Shown here in pieces: positions 8,451-16,843 of a stretch of DNA of 34,597 nucleotides. The first letter of the stretch is position 1. Each line of letters starts with the position of its first letter. A program made the position numbers and the translations under genes. This DNA comes from Actinomycetes bacterium. Lineage in GTDB: Bacteria > Actinomycetota > Acidimicrobiia > Acidimicrobiales > Palsa-688. The DNA lies in the NCBI GenBank assembly GCA_021808665.1, contig JAKBBA010000035.1:1-34597 (forward strand), read 5' to 3'. Below the pieces are notes generated by a model. The model had not been told where the DNA came from. It saw nothing but the letters and a program-made list of their open reading frames with translations, and did not search any database.

Positions 8451-8475
8451 GCAAGCGGCGTGTCTTGGACGAATG

Positions 8476-9312
8476 TCAGGGGTCTGGGGGCACGGTGCCG
8501 AGCTCGTCGGCCAGCATCACGGGAGTACACCCGGCCAGGGCAGACACGTCCCGGCACAGGTGCGCCTGGTCGTAGTAGCCGGCCCGGACGGCGACCTCGG
8601 CCAGCGAGGCCGAGCCGTGGGCCATGAGCCGGCGAGCCCTCTCGAAACGGACGACCCGGGCGAAGCGCTTCGGTGAGATCCCGACCTGCTCGGCGAAGCG
8701 AGTAGCGAGCCGCGTCCGGCTCCATCCGACCTCGGCCGCCAGGTCAGCGACGCGTGCCGACGGCTGGGAGCGGAGCTTTCCCCAGACCCGCACCACCTCA
8801 GGCGAAAGGGTCGGGCCGTCGCCGAGGCGCCGGGAGAGGGCGGCCTCGATCAGCGTCACGCGCTCGGTCGGAACGGCGACACCCGACAGCTGCTCCACCA
8901 AAACCCAGGCGTCACGGCCGAGGACCTCGTCGAGACTCACGCAGCGGTTCGCCAGCTCGGCTCCGGGCACACCGAGCAAAGCTGGAACCCCCAGCCCACT
9001 CAGGTGGACACCGATCCCTTCCTGACAGCCGTCGTGGTCGGTTCGAGCGGGACGGTCCTGGACCCCGGCGACGAACGCCCGCAGCGACGATGAGACCTCG
9101 CCGACGCTCACCTGCATCGGCGCGCCCCACGTCACGAACACCACCGCGCCGCTCGTGGCGACCTGGCGGCGCGAAACCGGCCCGGGCCACCGCTCGTCGT
9201 ACCAGGTCAGCGCCTTCACGTACCCCGCCAAGTCAGGTGCAGGAGCGAGCACACCCATCTGCCAGCGGCTCACGGCTCCGTCGATGCAGGTGAGCGACGC
9301 CGAGACGACCAT
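8476..9312 (-). CDS. AraC-family transcriptional regulator
   Basis: A 278-residue regulator with an N-terminal ligand-binding region (GAVVFVTWGAPMQVSVG and QEGIGVHLSGLGVPALLGVP) and a C-terminal double helix-turn-helix: VADLAAEVGWSRTRLATRFAEQVGISPKRFARVVRFERARR, then SLAEVAVRAGYYDQAHLCRDVSALAGCTP. The N-terminal type resembles DUF6597-like AraC proteins. The frame is open to 9525, but similarity begins near the ATG at 9312. It is the promoter-proximal gene of an operon with a cupin and a VOC protein and probably controls that operon; the inducer is unknown. Confidence 0.88.
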   Translation of the reverse strand: MVVSASLTCIDGAVSRWQMGVLAPAPDLAGYVKALTWYDERWPGPVSRRQVATSGAVVFVTWGAPMQVSVGEVSSSLRAFVAGVQDRPARTDHDGCQEGIGVHLSGLGVPALLGVPGAELANRCVSLDEVLGRDAWVLVEQLSGVAVPTERVTLIEAALSRRLGDGPTLSPEVVRVWGKLRSQPSARVADLAAEVGWSRTRLATRFAEQVGISPKRFARVVRFERARRLMAHGSASLAEVAVRAGYYDQAHLCRDVSALAGCTPVMLADELGTVPPDP

Positions 9313-9534
9313 GATCACAGTCTCGCATCTAGACGCTGTCGGTGTCCCGGGCGCACGACCCCGCACCGTCCGAGCCGGCGATCCTGCTACGGCACGTACA
9401 TCCGGTCGCCCCGCAAGGGTCAAGGTCGTGTCCGTAAGCGGTTCCCTCATCGCGATGGGGGGGTCGCGATGGGGGTGTTCAGCCCTGCGGCCAGCCACCA
9501 CCTGCCATCGGTTCTTCCCGGCCACCTATGACAC

Positions 9535-9783
9535 TCACGCTCGCCTTCGGTTGGGGTGGATCGCCCTTCCCTGAGCGAGCATGTCCACGAGTTGCTCGAT
9601 CCGCCGGGCGCGGGTGTCGGGGTGCCGGGCGGTGGTGATGCGGTAGAGCACGGCGTAGCGATTGGCGTCGTCGAGCTGAGCGAACATCTCTGACGCGGCG
9701 CGGTTGGCGCCCAGTGCCGCCTGGAAGTCGTCGGGCATCTCTATGGTTGCCGCCCCGGCGTAGGCGGCGTCCCAGGTTCCGCC
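9535..9783 (-). pseudogene. C-terminal fragment of a YdeI/OmpD-associated-type protein
   Basis: About 80 residues read leftward from near 9783: GTWDAAYAGAATIEMPDDFQAAL, then ANRYAVLYRITTARHPDTRARRIEQLVDMLAQG, the C-terminal half of the YdeI (bacteriocin-protection/OmpD-associated) family. The N-terminal half, which should lie to the right, is missing. Similarity stops next to the start of a WYL regulator fragment facing the other way. An internal ATG at 9738 leaves a 67-residue open frame, but this is unlikely to fold as a family member. Confidence 0.75.
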
Positions 9784-10046
9784 GGCTTGTGGTGGACGCC
9801 GTGGTCGCCGCGCCAGCGGACTCGGTGCGCAACCGGGTCGGGCGATGGGCCAGCATCGACGAAGGCGCTGATGGCACCTGCAGGCTCCGCTTCAGCACCG
9901 AGTCGCTGGCCTGGGCGGCGTTCACGTTCGGGGCGACCGGCGCAGACTTCTTCATCCAAGGGCCGACCGACCTTCTCGAGCACCTGCACACCTGGGCGGA
10001 CCGCTTCGCCCTCGCCACCAGCACCCGGAACGCTCGTCTCAAATGA
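9784..10046 (+). pseudogene. C-terminal fragment of a WYL-domain (YafY-type) transcriptional regulator
   Basis: The rightward frame from about 9784 reads VDAVVAAPADSVRNRVGRWA, TCRLRFSTESLAWAAFTFGATGADF and PTDLLEHLHTWADRFALAT, which match the C-terminal (WCX) region of HTH-WYL regulators. The helix-turn-helix and the WYL core are absent. The fragment abuts the truncated YdeI-type gene; both have lost their 5' ends at the same point. Confidence 0.7.
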
Positions 10047-10328
10047 CGATCCTCGAGCGGGTTGGGCGGACCGCACCGTGTCGGTCGGAACTCGTCCCGG
10101 CGCGTGAGTGTCTAGGGGTCTGGCCAGGACTAGAACGAGATTCGGCGGTAGCGAGACCGAGCCCCATTGCCGCCCGCCTCCGTCAGGGGGTCGGGTGACC
10201 CGTGGTATCGTGCTCCGGGACAGCAGGAACAGGACGGCAAGCGCTCGGAACCCTGGTCTCTTCAAGCGGTTAGACTGAAGAACGCCCGACCAAGCGTCCG
10301 AGCCGGGTTGCTCGACTACGGCGAGGTG

Positions 10329-10949
10329 ATGGTTACCACGAAGACCGACTTCAAGAGCGACCTCGAGTGCTACAAGGCCAAGCGGGACACGCTTCAGGTC
10401 TTGACAGTGCCTGACCTCCAGTACCTCATGATCGACGGTCACGGCGACCCGAACACTCCCGCCTTCGCCGAGGCAACCACGACGCTCTACCCGGTCGCCT
10501 ACAAGCTCAAGTTCGCCAGCAAGAAGGCTCTCGCTCGAGACTACGTGGTCATGCCCCTGGAGGGGCTGTGGTGGGCGGACGACATGGAGTCCTTTACCGA
10601 CGCCCGCGACAAGTCCCAGTGGGACTGGACGCTCATGATCATGGTTCCGGATTGGATCACGAAGGACATGTTCGCCGCGGCTGTCGAACAGGTCGCAAGC
10701 AAGGACAACCCCGCCCGCCTCGACGGCCTACGATTTGAGACCCTCTCCGAAGGACTCGCAGTCCAAGCTCTTCACATCGGCTCATATGACGACGAAGCCG
10801 ACCTGCTGCAGCGGATGCACCACGAGTTCATTCCCAGCCAAGGCCTTACGATGGTCGGCAAGCACCACGAGATCTACCTGAGCGACGCCCGTAAGGTCGA
10901 GCCATCCAGGCTCAAGACGATCCTGCGTCAGCCTGTCGCTGCCGGATGA
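10329..10949 (+). CDS. GyrI-like small-molecule-binding protein
   Basis: A 206-residue cytosolic protein of the GyrI-like/SOUL-associated small-ligand-binding fold. Diagnostic blocks are TVPDLQYLMIDGHGDPNTPAFAEATTTLYPVAY near the N-terminus, PLEGLWWADD, WDWTLMIMVPDWIT and ALHIGSYDDEADLLQRMHHEF, with the paired Trp and acidic residues typical of this family, some members of which hydrolyse epoxide-like substrates. No HTH is fused. The ATG at 10329 (or in-frame GTG at 10326) matches the family start. The 280 bases upstream, after the WYL fragment, hold no gene that I recognise. Confidence 0.85.
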   Translation: MVTTKTDFKSDLECYKAKRDTLQVLTVPDLQYLMIDGHGDPNTPAFAEATTTLYPVAYKLKFASKKALARDYVVMPLEGLWWADDMESFTDARDKSQWDWTLMIMVPDWITKDMFAAAVEQVASKDNPARLDGLRFETLSEGLAVQALHIGSYDDEADLLQRMHHEFIPSQGLTMVGKHHEIYLSDARKVEPSRLKTILRQPVAAG

Positions 10950-11002
10950 GGGGACCGACCGGCGGAGCCTCAGCCACCCGTTCACGGGGTATCCCAGTTG
11001 CC

Positions 11003-11110
11003 GATCCTCAATTGGGACCTTGAGTACGACAAGCATCGCTGCCGTGGTGCGATGCTGGGTGCGTGCTCGACAGCTACGCAGATCCACAGCGACCAGTGGC
11101 TGCTCGATCC
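11003..11110. repeat. Right copy of the 108-bp perfect inverted repeat
   Basis: This is the exact reverse complement of 1-108. It ends ten bases before the GTG at 11120 of the AraC gene and starts 53 bases after the GyrI-like stop, so it covers that regulator's promoter region. Perfect identity implies recent duplication, active gene conversion or an assembly effect. Confidence 0.9.
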
Positions 11111-11119
11111 AGCCGAGCG

Positions 11120-11935
11120 GTGGGCTCTCGTCGGGTTCGTCGCCGGAGCGACATTGCCCTGCGTCCGCTTTTGGAGCGGGAGTTGATCGGCTTTGAGCAG
11201 CGAGCCTGGCCGGCTCCGCTGAAGATCCTTCCTAGCCCGACCGTGACGGTGATGTTCCAGCTGGCAGGCCAGTTCCCGGGCACGCCTCGAGCGTTTGTAG
11301 TGGGGCCGCGAAGCTCAGCCGAGACGATCTTCCCGGTCGGTGCCACGGCCTGCGTGGACGTCAAACTGACGCCGGTCGGTGCTGCGCGACTGTTCGGCCC
11401 TGTTCTCGGCGACATGATCGACCAACAGGTCGATCTCGACGTGCTCCTACGAGGTCGACGCGCCGCCGATCTGCTGATCGATCAACTGCTTGAGGGCACC
11501 TGGTATCAGCGGCTGATCGCCGTTGAACGCTTCCTCATCGACCGCCTGGGGATGGCGGCGTTCGTGCCGCCCGAGGTGGATTGGGCTTGGCAGGCAATCA
11601 GGCGTAGCTGCGGTGAAGTGCGCGTCGGGCGTTTGGTTGCCGAGACCGGCTGGAGTCACCGTCACTTCGTCCGACAGTTCCGCCGCCACACGGGCCTGGC
11701 ACCCAAGGCGGCCGGGCAGCTGGTCCGCCTCTCGGCGGCCCTTCAGGCGTTGCAGCACGAGGAGGCGATCTCGTTGGCAGAGCTCGCCGTCCGCTCGGGC
11801 TACCACGACCAGGCTCACATGAGCCGGGACGTGCGCCGGAGAGTCGGCGCCACCCCCGGCCAGCTCATGACGGCGCGAGACCTTGCGCCGCCTGCCATCG
11901 TCGCTGAATCTCTGCGTCGGCCACCGCTTCGATGA
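11120..11935 (+). CDS. AraC-family transcriptional regulator
   Basis: A 271-residue regulator. The N-terminal part (LRPLLERELIGFEQRAWPAPLKILPSPTVTVMFQL, then VDVKLTPVGAARLFGPVLGDM) is the DUF6597-type sensor seen in many actinobacterial AraC proteins. The C-terminal HTH pair is VGRLVAETGWSHRHFVRQFRRHTGLAPKAAGQLVRLSAAL and SLAELAVRSGYHDQAHMSRDVRRRVGATP. The GTG at 11120 is chosen; an ATG at 11063 inside the inverted repeat would add 19 poorly conserved residues. Its end overlaps the convergent VOC gene by 71 bases. The target is unknown, but the VOC neighbour is a typical partner. Confidence 0.88.
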   Translation: MGSRRVRRRSDIALRPLLERELIGFEQRAWPAPLKILPSPTVTVMFQLAGQFPGTPRAFVVGPRSSAETIFPVGATACVDVKLTPVGAARLFGPVLGDMIDQQVDLDVLLRGRRAADLLIDQLLEGTWYQRLIAVERFLIDRLGMAAFVPPEVDWAWQAIRRSCGEVRVGRLVAETGWSHRHFVRQFRRHTGLAPKAAGQLVRLSAALQALQHEEAISLAELAVRSGYHDQAHMSRDVRRRVGATPGQLMTARDLAPPAIVAESLRRPPLR

Positions 11936-12311
11936 CCGTGGCGATCCACCACAGGTTGCCCCAGGGATCGACGACGCCGGCCTCGCGGTTTCCGTAAAAC
12001 TGGTCGGTGGGCTCGCGCAGGCTGGAGGCCCCCGCAGCGACGGCACGCTCGTAGACGGCGTCGACGTTGTCTACAAATACGTAGTGAGCGCACGGTCGCG
12101 GCGGGAAGCTCTCGGTCGAGTCGCTTACCATCACCACGGAGTCGCCGATACGCACCTCGGCGTGGCCGATGCCACCGTCGCTCCTCGCCAGGCGCTCGGT
12201 CTCGATTCCGCCGAACGTTGCGCTGAGGAAAGCGATCAGATCCTCGGCACCGTCGATGAACACGAATGGGTTGACGCTGTGGTAGCCCTCGTCGGCCAGG
12301 GTGCGCTCCAC
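11865..12311 (-). CDS. VOC-family protein (PhnB/YdhR-like glyoxalase group)
   Basis: A 148-residue VOC protein of the PhnB-like type: VNPFVFIDGAEDLIAFLSATFGG begins module one, HAEVRIGDSVVMVSDS and AHYVFVDNVDAVYERAVAAGA continue it, and DQFYGNREAGVVDPWGNLWWIAT carries the signature YG.R...DP.GN.W. The GTG at 12311 is chosen because AAGGAGGAG lies just upstream (12316-12324); the frame stays open to 12446 without similarity. The gene converges on the AraC gene with a 71-base overlap of coding ends, so one transcript may affect the other. The substrate is unknown. Confidence 0.88.
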   Translation of the reverse strand: MERTLADEGYHSVNPFVFIDGAEDLIAFLSATFGGIETERLARSDGGIGHAEVRIGDSVVMVSDSTESFPPRPCAHYVFVDNVDAVYERAVAAGASSLREPTDQFYGNREAGVVDPWGNLWWIATVIEAVADAEIQRRWQAAQGLAPS

Positions 12312-12501
12312 GGGCTCCTCCTTCGGTCGGTGTCGGGTCTGACGGTAACGGCCGTAAAGACGCGCCGTCTTGTAGGAACTTGACCTGCCTGCGGGCGCCC
12401 AACCGGGGCTCATGGCACCACGCCTGGCCTTCCGGGTTCTCGCCACGGCATGCCTGTCGGTAGCCGATCGTCAACTGGGCGCCGGGCCCGGCCGTCGGTC
12501 A

Positions 12502-13140
12502 CTAGGGGATGACTTGAAGCTGCGGCCATCTCGCCTGCCAACGGGCCACCTTCGCCTCGTAGATCTCCTGGGACACCCTGACTTTGTTGGGGCGGGCCAC
12601 CATGGCGAGCAAGTCGGACAGGCCGAACGGGGCGCACACCACGAAGCCGTCGCCATCTTGACGGACCCCGACACTCGACGCGGTGGTCGGCCACGTCGAG
12701 ATCGCCTCCTCGCTGGAGCGGTACTGGTCGAGGTGACGCCCGAAACGCTTCTCGTACCACAGGTGGACCCGTGCCTGGTTGTGGACATCCACCACCACCT
12801 CGAGCCCTGACAGCCAGGATGCCACCTGCTGTTCGACCCGTCGTTCCGACTCGGCGGTGAGATCCTCGGCGTCGAAGTACACCAGGTCGTAGTCCTTGAT
12901 GCCAGCGGCCGGCGGAAAGCCGTGCCGCAGGTTCCAGACCGTCTGGGCGACAGCGCCAGCCCCCAGGTACCACCCCGGGAGACGCATCTCACCCGCCATG
13001 GCCAAGACGGATTCGGCGATGGGGTTCTGCGCCAACGCATGCCGCAGGCAGTCGATCTGACAGTCGAGGGGCAGATCCTCGGGATGGTCGACGAGCACGA
13101 GAACATCATGACCGGAAGCCGATCCCGCTACGGGACGCAC
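12502..13140 (-). CDS. Nucleotidyltransferase-family protein (PF06042 type)
   Basis: A 212-residue protein of the NTP_transf_6 family. The diagnostic stretch is LPGWYLGAGAVAQTVWNLRHG, then IKDYDLVYFDAEDLTAESE, which holds the D-x-D-like acidic residues expected for metal and nucleotide binding, and later FGLSDLLAMVARPN plus a terminal helix with KVARWQARWPQL. The substrate is unknown for the family. The start is a GTG at 13140; the first 25 residues are weakly supported and a later start is possible. No operon partner is evident; about 205 bases without a recognisable gene separate it from the next gene on the same strand. Confidence 0.82.
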   Translation of the reverse strand: MRPVAGSASGHDVLVLVDHPEDLPLDCQIDCLRHALAQNPIAESVLAMAGEMRLPGWYLGAGAVAQTVWNLRHGFPPAAGIKDYDLVYFDAEDLTAESERRVEQQVASWLSGLEVVVDVHNQARVHLWYEKRFGRHLDQYRSSEEAISTWPTTASSVGVRQDGDGFVVCAPFGLSDLLAMVARPNKVRVSQEIYEAKVARWQARWPQLQVIP

Positions 13141-13345
13141 GGCGTTCGAACCGGAACCCTCGGAGGCCGTCCCGTAGCCGGTTGGTCATGCCGGCTCAGC
13201 GACCCGGCAGTTGCCGCCTCACGACCGAAGGGTCGCCCTTGACCTACACGGCCTGTGATCCGGCAGCGGTCACGATCGGCGCGGAACACAGCGCCACAAG
13301 ATCCTTGGGTGCCCCCAAAGCTCTCACCGCATCCAAGCCGGGTGC

Positions 13346-13912
13346 TCAGCACCTGGTCTCGTACCTGGACAGGACCACGCCGTCGGGAAACCTCCGGGTC
13401 TCCACCAGGGTCAGGGTCACCCAGTTGTCCAGAGCTGTAAAGAACGGCGTGCCGCCGCCCACCAAGACCGGTGCGGTGGCCAGCACGAACTCGTCGATCA
13501 GCCCGGCTCGCATGGCCGCTGCGGCCAGCGTGGCTCCGCCAATGTCAATGGGGCCGCCATCCTCGGCCTTGAGCCGAGTGATCTCGGTGACCGCGTCACC
13601 GCTGACCAGGCGGGTGTTCCAGTCGACAGTGCTGATCGTCGAGGAGAACACTACCTTCGGCATCTCCCGCCAGCGGTTGGCGAACTCGATCTCCGCCGGT
13701 GTGGCACCGGGCTGCTGGTCAGCGGTCGGCCAGTAGGAGCTCATCGTCTCCCACAGTTTGCGCCCATACAGCGCCAAGCTCGTCGCCCCCACCCGGTCGG
13801 ACCACCACTGGAACAGCTCGTCGCTCGGAACGCTCCAGCCGAGGTCGTCGCCGGGCGCGGCGATGTAGCCGTCGAGGCTCACGTTCATGCCAAAGGCCAG
13901 TTTCCGCATCAC
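13346..13912 (-). CDS. Dihydrofolate reductase-family (RibD C-terminal-like) protein
   Basis: A 188-residue protein of the RibD C-terminal/DHFR-like superfamily. Visible blocks are KLAFGMNVSLDGYIAAPGDDLGW at the N-terminus, ALYGRKLWETMSSYWPTA, FSSTISTVDWNTRLVSGDAV, IDIGGATLAAAAMRAGLIDEFVLATAPVLVGGGTPFF and LVETRRFPDGVVLSRYE. This is the standard architecture of the stand-alone NADPH-dependent reductases common in soil actinobacteria; the substrate is unknown and it is not a true folate-pathway FolA. Two adjacent ATG codons (13912 and 13909) can start it. Confidence 0.9.
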   Translation of the reverse strand: MMRKLAFGMNVSLDGYIAAPGDDLGWSVPSDELFQWWSDRVGATSLALYGRKLWETMSSYWPTADQQPGATPAEIEFANRWREMPKVVFSSTISTVDWNTRLVSGDAVTEITRLKAEDGGPIDIGGATLAAAAMRAGLIDEFVLATAPVLVGGGTPFFTALDNWVTLTLVETRRFPDGVVLSRYETRC

Positions 13913-14668
13913 GTCAGCCTCTCACGAGTCAGCGTGTCGGCGAACAGACCGCCATGACGCGGGGACCATCGGTCAGGCCATACAGCGTCGGTCGACCACT
14001 ACTCCAAGCGGAGCTTGCCGTACGGAAGGGGAAGCTGCTGCGGCACGGGAGGAGGCCAGCCGCCGGCTTCGTCGCTGATCGTCACAAGGGGAACCTCCTA
14101 CGGGAACGCCCCAGGTCAAGAGGGCTGCGCTGGTGGGGGTGTCCCGTATGACCCGCCCGGTGAAGATTCCCGCAAGGGGGCGCCAACCGGGACAGGCAGC
14201 GACGATGCAATGCCTCGCCGAGCAGGCCACCGGCTGCTTGCACGACGCAGCAGACGGCGCTGCCACTGACGCACCTCAGGGTGACACAGAATGATCGTTC
14301 TCGGCTCGGTGCCACACCACTTCCCGCTACACGTGATGAGCGCCGAACGACGGCTCGGGTGTCACCTCCGCCAAGCGGTCCAGCGGAACGGGAGTGCCGA
14401 ACGCGCGGACAGAACGACGACCGCAGGAGAGCGGGGCGAGGCGCTCATAACGACGTTCGCGGATGGCCCCACGCGGTCCCGCCACGAGCGCGGAACCGGC
14501 GTTCGGGCCGGCCTGTTCGGCCCTCACAGGTGTCCCAGAATGTTCAGCCGAGGCTGCCCCACCGGCATCCTTAATGTGCCGTTGCAGCGCAGGTAACTAT
14601 GGCGGGCGCTCGGTGGGCTGGCCTGGCAGGCCCCTCCCATTTACGAAGGGCCACAAAAGTGCCGTTAC
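13913..14668. other. Gene-poor GC-rich stretch upstream of the tRNA-Thr fragment
   Basis: I see no convincing gene in these 756 bases; the open frames on both strands look like GC-rich chance frames. The part from about 14020 to 14270 is rich in short G and C runs and could fold. It reminds me weakly of ORF-proximal parts of group II introns, but I find no domain V-like hairpin and no reverse transcriptase, so I assign no function. If the adjacent 44-bp repeat is an attachment site, this stretch is the original flank downstream of the tRNA. Confidence 0.3.
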
Positions 14669-14712
14669 AGAGCCCGAGATCGGATTCGAACCGATGACCT
14701 GACGCTTACAAG
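14669..14712 (-). repeat. attL-like direct repeat: 3' half of tRNA-Thr
   Basis: These 44 bases are identical to 17193-17236 in the same orientation. They correspond to the tRNA-Thr gene from the anticodon loop to the discriminator base plus two flanking bases, with no 5' half. This is the expected mark of integration at a tRNA 3' end: the displaced 3' fragment remains at the far end of the element. Ten-base inverted repeats just inside (CCGTCCGCAC at 14724-14733 and GTGCGGACGG at 14792-14801) may be recombinase arm sites. Confidence 0.88.
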
Positions 14713-14896
14713 TTCCCGGCACCCCGTCCGCACGAGTCCGCCCATGTCATCTCAGACGGCGTGACCAGGACTTTCGCGCTCCGTCGGACAGGTGCGGACG
14801 GAGATGAACTGCTCCCAAAACTGCTACCAAGTCATCGGCTCTCTGTCCGATTCAGAGCCCGTGTCACGAAGTGGCACTGCGTGGTACTCTTCGGTT

Positions 14897-15310
14897 ATGG
14901 CTGATCACTACACGTTGCGACTTGTCGAAGGCACGAAGCATCGACTCGCTGAAAGAGCCCGCAGCGCCGGTGTGGCGGAGCGCACCCTGGCGCAACGCTA
15001 CGTGGAGGAGGGGCTGCGACACGACATGCATCCTTTGATCCAGTTTCTCGACGGCCCGAGTGGTCGCCGGCCCAGCCTGGTCGGGCGCGGGCTCGATGTC
15101 TGGGAAGTCATCGCCACGGTCAAGGACAACGACGGCTCGATCGCAGAGGCGGCGGAGTACTTACAGGTGCCGGCGGGACTGGTTGAGGCCGCCGTCGCCT
15201 ACTACGGCGAGTACCGCGGCGAAATCGATGAGCAGATCGAACGCAACGAGATCGACTACGAAAGGGGTCGGGCCGCCGCCGAGGCCGGGGAGCGGGCGCT
15301 GCGGGTGTGA
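14897..15310 (+). CDS. Antitoxin: RHH-like N-terminus with DUF433 domain
   Basis: A 137-residue predicted antitoxin and repressor. The N-terminus (YTLRLVEGTKHRLAERARSAGVAERTLAQRYVEEGLR) resembles a ribbon-helix-helix DNA-binding unit. The C-terminal part has the DUF433 pattern: GRRPSLVGRGLDVWEVIATV, SIAEAAEYLQVPAGLVEAAVAYYGEYRGEIDEQI. The start at ATG 14897 fits the RHH strand. The stop overlaps the GTG of the next gene by four bases, implying translational coupling. Antitoxins of this type usually bind their own promoter; an imperfect inverted repeat (GTGTCAC/GTGGCAC) lies about 20 bases upstream. It lies inside the tRNA-flanked element and may stabilise it. Confidence 0.82.
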   Translation: MADHYTLRLVEGTKHRLAERARSAGVAERTLAQRYVEEGLRHDMHPLIQFLDGPSGRRPSLVGRGLDVWEVIATVKDNDGSIAEAAEYLQVPAGLVEAAVAYYGEYRGEIDEQIERNEIDYERGRAAAEAGERALRV

Positions 15311-15666
15311 AGGCCCTTCTTGACGAGCAACTGTCGCCGCTGATCGCTGTGAAGTTACGCGAAGCCGGTTTCGACGTTGTCGCAGTGGCCGAGCGAGATG
15401 ACCTTGTCGGAAGTAGCGACCGGGTCGTCTTGGAGGTTGCAGCTACCGCGGAACGCGCCGTGATCACCAACAACGTCAAGGACTTCCGGCCTCTCGCCGC
15501 CGAGCGGCTGGCGCAAGGACGACCGCATGCTGGTCTTATCCTGCTCCCCTCGAAGCGAACGCGCACCCGTGACGCCGTTGCATCGCTGGCAAGCGCGATC
15601 GGAAAGGTGCTGCACGATAACCCGGGCGGACCGGCGGGAAGTGAGCGTTGGATCGGGCCTCTGTAG
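15307..15666 (+). CDS. Toxin: DUF5615 (Mut7-C/PIN-like) predicted ribonuclease
   Basis: A 119-residue PIN-like protein of the DUF5615 family. The N-terminal MKALLDEQLSPLIAVKLREAGFDVVAVAERDDLVGSSD carries the first acidic residues (D and E in LLDEQLSP), and the central AVITNNVKDFRPLA carries the N-x-x-D/DF block that completes the PIN-type metal site. The likely role is an RNA-cleaving toxin neutralised by the upstream DUF433 antitoxin. It starts at a GTG that overlaps the antitoxin stop (GTGA). The pair is complete, unlike the other genes of this element. Confidence 0.82.
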   Translation: MKALLDEQLSPLIAVKLREAGFDVVAVAERDDLVGSSDRVVLEVAATAERAVITNNVKDFRPLAAERLAQGRPHAGLILLPSKRTRTRDAVASLASAIGKVLHDNPGGPAGSERWIGPL

Positions 15667-15763
15667 CAGTGGGAGAACGATAGCTTCATAGCCGTTCGAT
15701 GTGATCTCAAGAGGTGGGTTTGTGCCGATACAGGACTAAGTCTGTTGGGGTTTTGACATTGCA

Positions 15764-16312
15764 TCAGAGTCTCGGTTCGAGGCCGCTAGCACTTTTGACA
15801 TCGCGTAGTTGCGAATGGCCACACCTTCGAAGTTCCCAGTTGCGGCGGCCTTGCACGGTGCCCTTCGAGCCAGTGGCCCTCTTGCCGGTCAAGGCGTTCG
15901 GGGCACCTGACTCGTTCCTCGCACGACCCGTTGGGCCGACGGCAGGCTGGCGCTCACCACCGGGACCCCGACGAAAAGGAACTGGTTTGTCAACCAGCTG
16001 GGCCCAGGTGCAAAAGTCCCGAGCCTCAGCCCGCGTTGCTTCGTTCCAGGGGACCGCGACCGCCCACAAGAAGCGGAAGTACCGGAGCAGGTCCATCGCG
16101 TACGAACGTTGCGTGCAGGCAGACCGGCCACAGGCTTGGAGCTCCCGCAGGTAGGCAGCGACTGGCACAACGACCGCCCCCGCCGGGTCGAGGAACTGGA
16201 AAGGCTCAAAGGGATCCTCCGTTGCGTAAAGAGCGCCCTCGAGGGGCACCACCAACTTCGACAGGTCCCGGTCCATGTCCTCCGGCTTGATCACGAGGCG
16301 AGACCATAACAA
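15764..16312 (-). pseudogene. Truncated tyrosine recombinase (N-terminal core-binding domain only)
   Basis: The protein frame reads AAYLRELQACGRSACTQRSYAMDLLRYFRFLWAVAVPWNEATRAEARDFCTWAQLVDKPV, the SAM-like core-binding domain of a phage-type integrase, followed by the linker with GAPNALTGKRATGSKGT. After that point similarity ends and the catalytic domain (R...H-x-x-R...Y) is absent; the last 35 residues look random. The gene is therefore inactive. It was probably the integrase that mobilised the element, although this class also includes XerD-like transposon recombinases. Confidence 0.78.
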
Positions 16313-16336
16313 CTCCCATGAACAGGACCAGGGATG

Positions 16337-16843
16337 TTATGCCACTAGTTCAGTTAACAGGGCGTCTTGGAGCACCTTTACGAGGCGTTGTATCTCCCGG
16401 GTGCGCGCCTCGACCTGGGTTTTGCGATACCGGGTCAACTCGCGCAGCTCCCGGATCGGCGGCCGAGGAACGTAGCTTGGCCGGACCATCCCACGCGCCG
16501 CGACGTCAGCCAACCACTCTGCGTCCGACACATCCGTATTGCGGCCAGGCACACGGCGCACGTGGACTGCGTTCACCAACCACAAATCCCCGACGATCCC
16601 TTCAAGCCCGTAATAGACAGGATTCCAATACACGCCGGTCGATTCCATCACCACGGTGGACACCATGTTGACGGCCAGCCAGTCACCTCCCTCAGCGATC
16701 CCCACCGACATAGTCGCCAACGTGTTTTTCATCAGTCTCACACGACGGTTCACCACCAGGCGACAGCACCCCACGACCCTGTCTCGATGAACATCCAACC
16801 CGGCCACCCGATCCTTAACAGTCTCCAAAGCTCCTCCCTTCAA
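16337..16843 (-). pseudogene. Truncated IS110-family transposase (N-terminal DEDD domain)
   Basis: The frame of 168 residues starts with the RuvC-like DEDD domain of IS110 transposases: VAGLDVHRDRVVGCC (first Asp, about residue 17), VVMESTGVYWNPVYYGLEG (Glu), NTDVSDAEWLADVAARGMVRPSYVP (Asp residues), then LRELTRYRKTQVEARTREIQRLVKVLQDA. It ends at the point where the long helical region should continue; the C-terminal Transposase_20 domain with its catalytic Ser is missing. Interrupted by deletion; no element ends are evident. Confidence 0.85.

Noticed and set aside
14669..14712. A second tRNA-Thr gene
   Set aside because: Only the 3' half is present and no 5' half can be folded; it is an attachment-site copy.
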